DNA from: JAKFEW01 sp036675505
GTDB taxonomy: Bacteria > Cyanobacteriota > Sericytochromatia > S15B-MN24 > JAQBPE01
Length of the DNA: 44,874 bases
NCBI GenBank assembly: GCA_036675505.1
Contig: JAKFEW010000023.1
Span: 1-44,874 of the forward strand
Reading direction: 5' to 3'
The notes beneath the pieces were generated by a model. It was not told the DNA's origin, searched no databases, and was given only the letters and a program-made list of their open reading frames with translations. The translations under genes were made by a program, and so were the position numbers. Numbering within the stretch: position 1 is the stretch's first letter; each line of letters starts with the position of its first letter. Of this stretch, positions 44,044 to 44,874 are shown piece by piece.

Positions 44044-44772
44044 TCAACCTCCGAACGGGGGAGCGCCGGTCATCGCGAGCTTCATCTCCCGCACGGCTCG
44101 CTCCATGCCGACCAGGACGGCGCGCGCCACGATGCTGTGGCCGATGTTCAACTCATGCATGCCCGGGATCGCGGCGACCGGAAACACGTTCCAGTACGTC
44201 AGGCCGTGGCCCGCGTTGACGGTGAGCCCGAGCTCGGACGCGAAGGCCGCCGCCTGGATGAGGCGCCGAAGCTCGGCGTCGTCGTTGCGCCAGGTCTCGG
44301 CGTAGCGGCCCGTGTGCAGCTCGATGATGTCGGCCTCGAGCTCCGCGGCGGCCCGGACCTGGTCGTGGTCCGCATCGATGAAAAGGCTGACCAGGATGCC
44401 GGCCGCGCGCAACCGCGGGATCGCGGCCACCAGCTCGGTGCGGCCGCCGATGACGTCGAGACCGCCCTCCGTCGTCAACTCTTGCCGCTTCTCCGGCACG
44501 AGGCAGACATAGTCCGGCTTCACCTCCAGCGCGATGCCGATCATCTCCTCGGTGCAGGCCATCTCGAGGTTCATCGGCACCTTCAACGTCTGGCGCAGCA
44601 CCCGCACGTCGCGGTCCTGGATGTGGCGGCGGTCTTCCCGCAGGTGGACCGTGATCGAGTCCGCGCCCGCGAGTTCGCAGAGTACGACAGCGCCCACGGG
44701 ATCGGGCTCGAAGGTCCGGCGTGCCTGGCGGATGGTGGCTACATGATCTACGTTAACTCCAAGTTTGGCCAT
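44044..44772 (-). CDS. pdxJ: Pyridoxine 5'-phosphate synthase
   Basis: The 242-residue TIM-barrel enzyme condenses 1-deoxyxylulose 5-phosphate with 3-amino-2-oxopropyl phosphate in the DXP-dependent vitamin B6 pathway. Landmarks are MAKLGVNVDHVATIRQARR, SITVHLREDRRHIQDRD, LEADIIELHTGRYAE, TVNAGHGLTYWNV and ELNIGHSIVARAVLVG. ATG 44772 has GGAGGA at about six bases. This start region is tandemly repeated to the window end, but the repeat period of 52 bp puts the upstream copies out of frame, so the gene itself is unaffected. Confidence 0.97.
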   Translation of the reverse strand: MAKLGVNVDHVATIRQARRTFEPDPVGAVVLCELAGADSITVHLREDRRHIQDRDVRVLRQTLKVPMNLEMACTEEMIGIALEVKPDYVCLVPEKRQELTTEGGLDVIGGRTELVAAIPRLRAAGILVSLFIDADHDQVRAAAELEADIIELHTGRYAETWRNDDAELRRLIQAAAFASELGLTVNAGHGLTYWNVFPVAAIPGMHELNIGHSIVARAVLVGMERAVREMKLAMTGAPPFGG

Positions 44773-44874
44773 GCTGTTCCTCCTTCGGATAGCCGCAGGC
44801 GCTGTTAACTCCAAGTTTGGCCATGCTGTTCCTCCTTCGGATAGCCGCAGGCGCTGTTAACTCCAAGTTTGGCC
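44752..44874. repeat. 52-bp tandem repeat at the window end
   Basis: Copies begin at 44752, 44804 and 44856 (the last one partial, 19 bases) and are identical. Each full copy contains the pdxJ ribosome site, start codon and first codons. Exact identity and the abrupt end of sequence suggest an assembly artefact at a contig end rather than a biological array. Confidence 0.9.

Overview
The window is GC-rich (roughly two-thirds G+C by eye) DNA from a diderm bacterium. Evidence for an outer membrane is an LptD/OstA-like gene and a protein that joins a peptidoglycan-binding domain to a putative barrel ending in Phe; many proteins carry lipoboxes. The chromosomal core suggests a deep-branching relative of the Cyanobacteriota/Firmicutes side of the tree. 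The order rpiB-glyA-comEB-tagO-mnaA followed by an F-ATPase operon resembles Bacillus, while the ATPase has separate b and b' subunits and a gamma C-terminus of the cyanobacterial type. My best guess is a non-photosynthetic cyanobacterial relative such as Sericytochromatia/'Tanganyikabacteria'. This is inference, and other GC-rich diderms are possible.

Layout. 1-2.9 kb is a decayed accessory stretch: fragments of VapC, HicB and HigA toxin-antitoxin proteins, one small intact membrane-protein gene, a twice-frameshifted DA1-type zinc peptidase lipoprotein gene and a serine-recombinase fragment. 2.9-9.2 kb (minus strand) holds a large Ser/Thr kinase-ATPase-TPR protein, a GH5-like glycosidase and a PepC/bleomycin-hydrolase-type peptidase. 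9.3-17.4 kb is an envelope and signalling region: a two-repeat small protein, a membrane histidine kinase, a Gly/Gln/Met-rich lipoprotein, peptidase E, the PG-binding/barrel protein, a tyrosine-phosphatase-like lipoprotein, tRNA-Leu(CAG), a DHCW-type cupin and a PEGA-like lipoprotein.

17.5-22.0 kb (plus strand) is rpiB-glyA-dCMP deaminase-tagO/wecA-wecB, covering sugar-phosphate, one-carbon and nucleotide metabolism and the start of a GlcNAc/ManNAc surface polymer. 22.1-27.5 kb has LptD, a MoeB/ThiF-type E1 enzyme, a lipoprotein, a subtilisin-like lipoprotein protease, a roadblock/LC7 protein and a stand-alone response regulator.

27.7-35.8 kb is a complete F1Fo ATP synthase operon (atpZ-I-B-E-F'-F-H-A-G-D-C) with a candidate promoter and a strong terminator. 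Subunit c carries two membrane carboxylates (E36 and E69), and atpH seems to start at ATT. 35.9-39.9 kb is rpmG-secE-nusG-rplK-rplA-rplJ-rplL, with a consensus-like promoter, a terminator-like hairpin in the rpmG leader and an L10 leader followed by a second attenuator-like hairpin. 39.9-44.8 kb has an NHL-repeat lipoprotein, an MFS transporter, an Mpo1-like membrane protein and pdxJ. The window ends in a 52-bp tandem repeat over the pdxJ start that looks like an assembly-end artefact.

I did not find CRISPR arrays, a prophage, an intact insertion sequence or a clearly new multi-gene defence system. The observations most worth follow-up are the two-carboxylate c subunit, the ATT start of atpH, the Gly/Gln/Met lipoprotein, the PG-binding/barrel fusion, and the cluster of toxin-antitoxin, DA1 and recombinase remnants.
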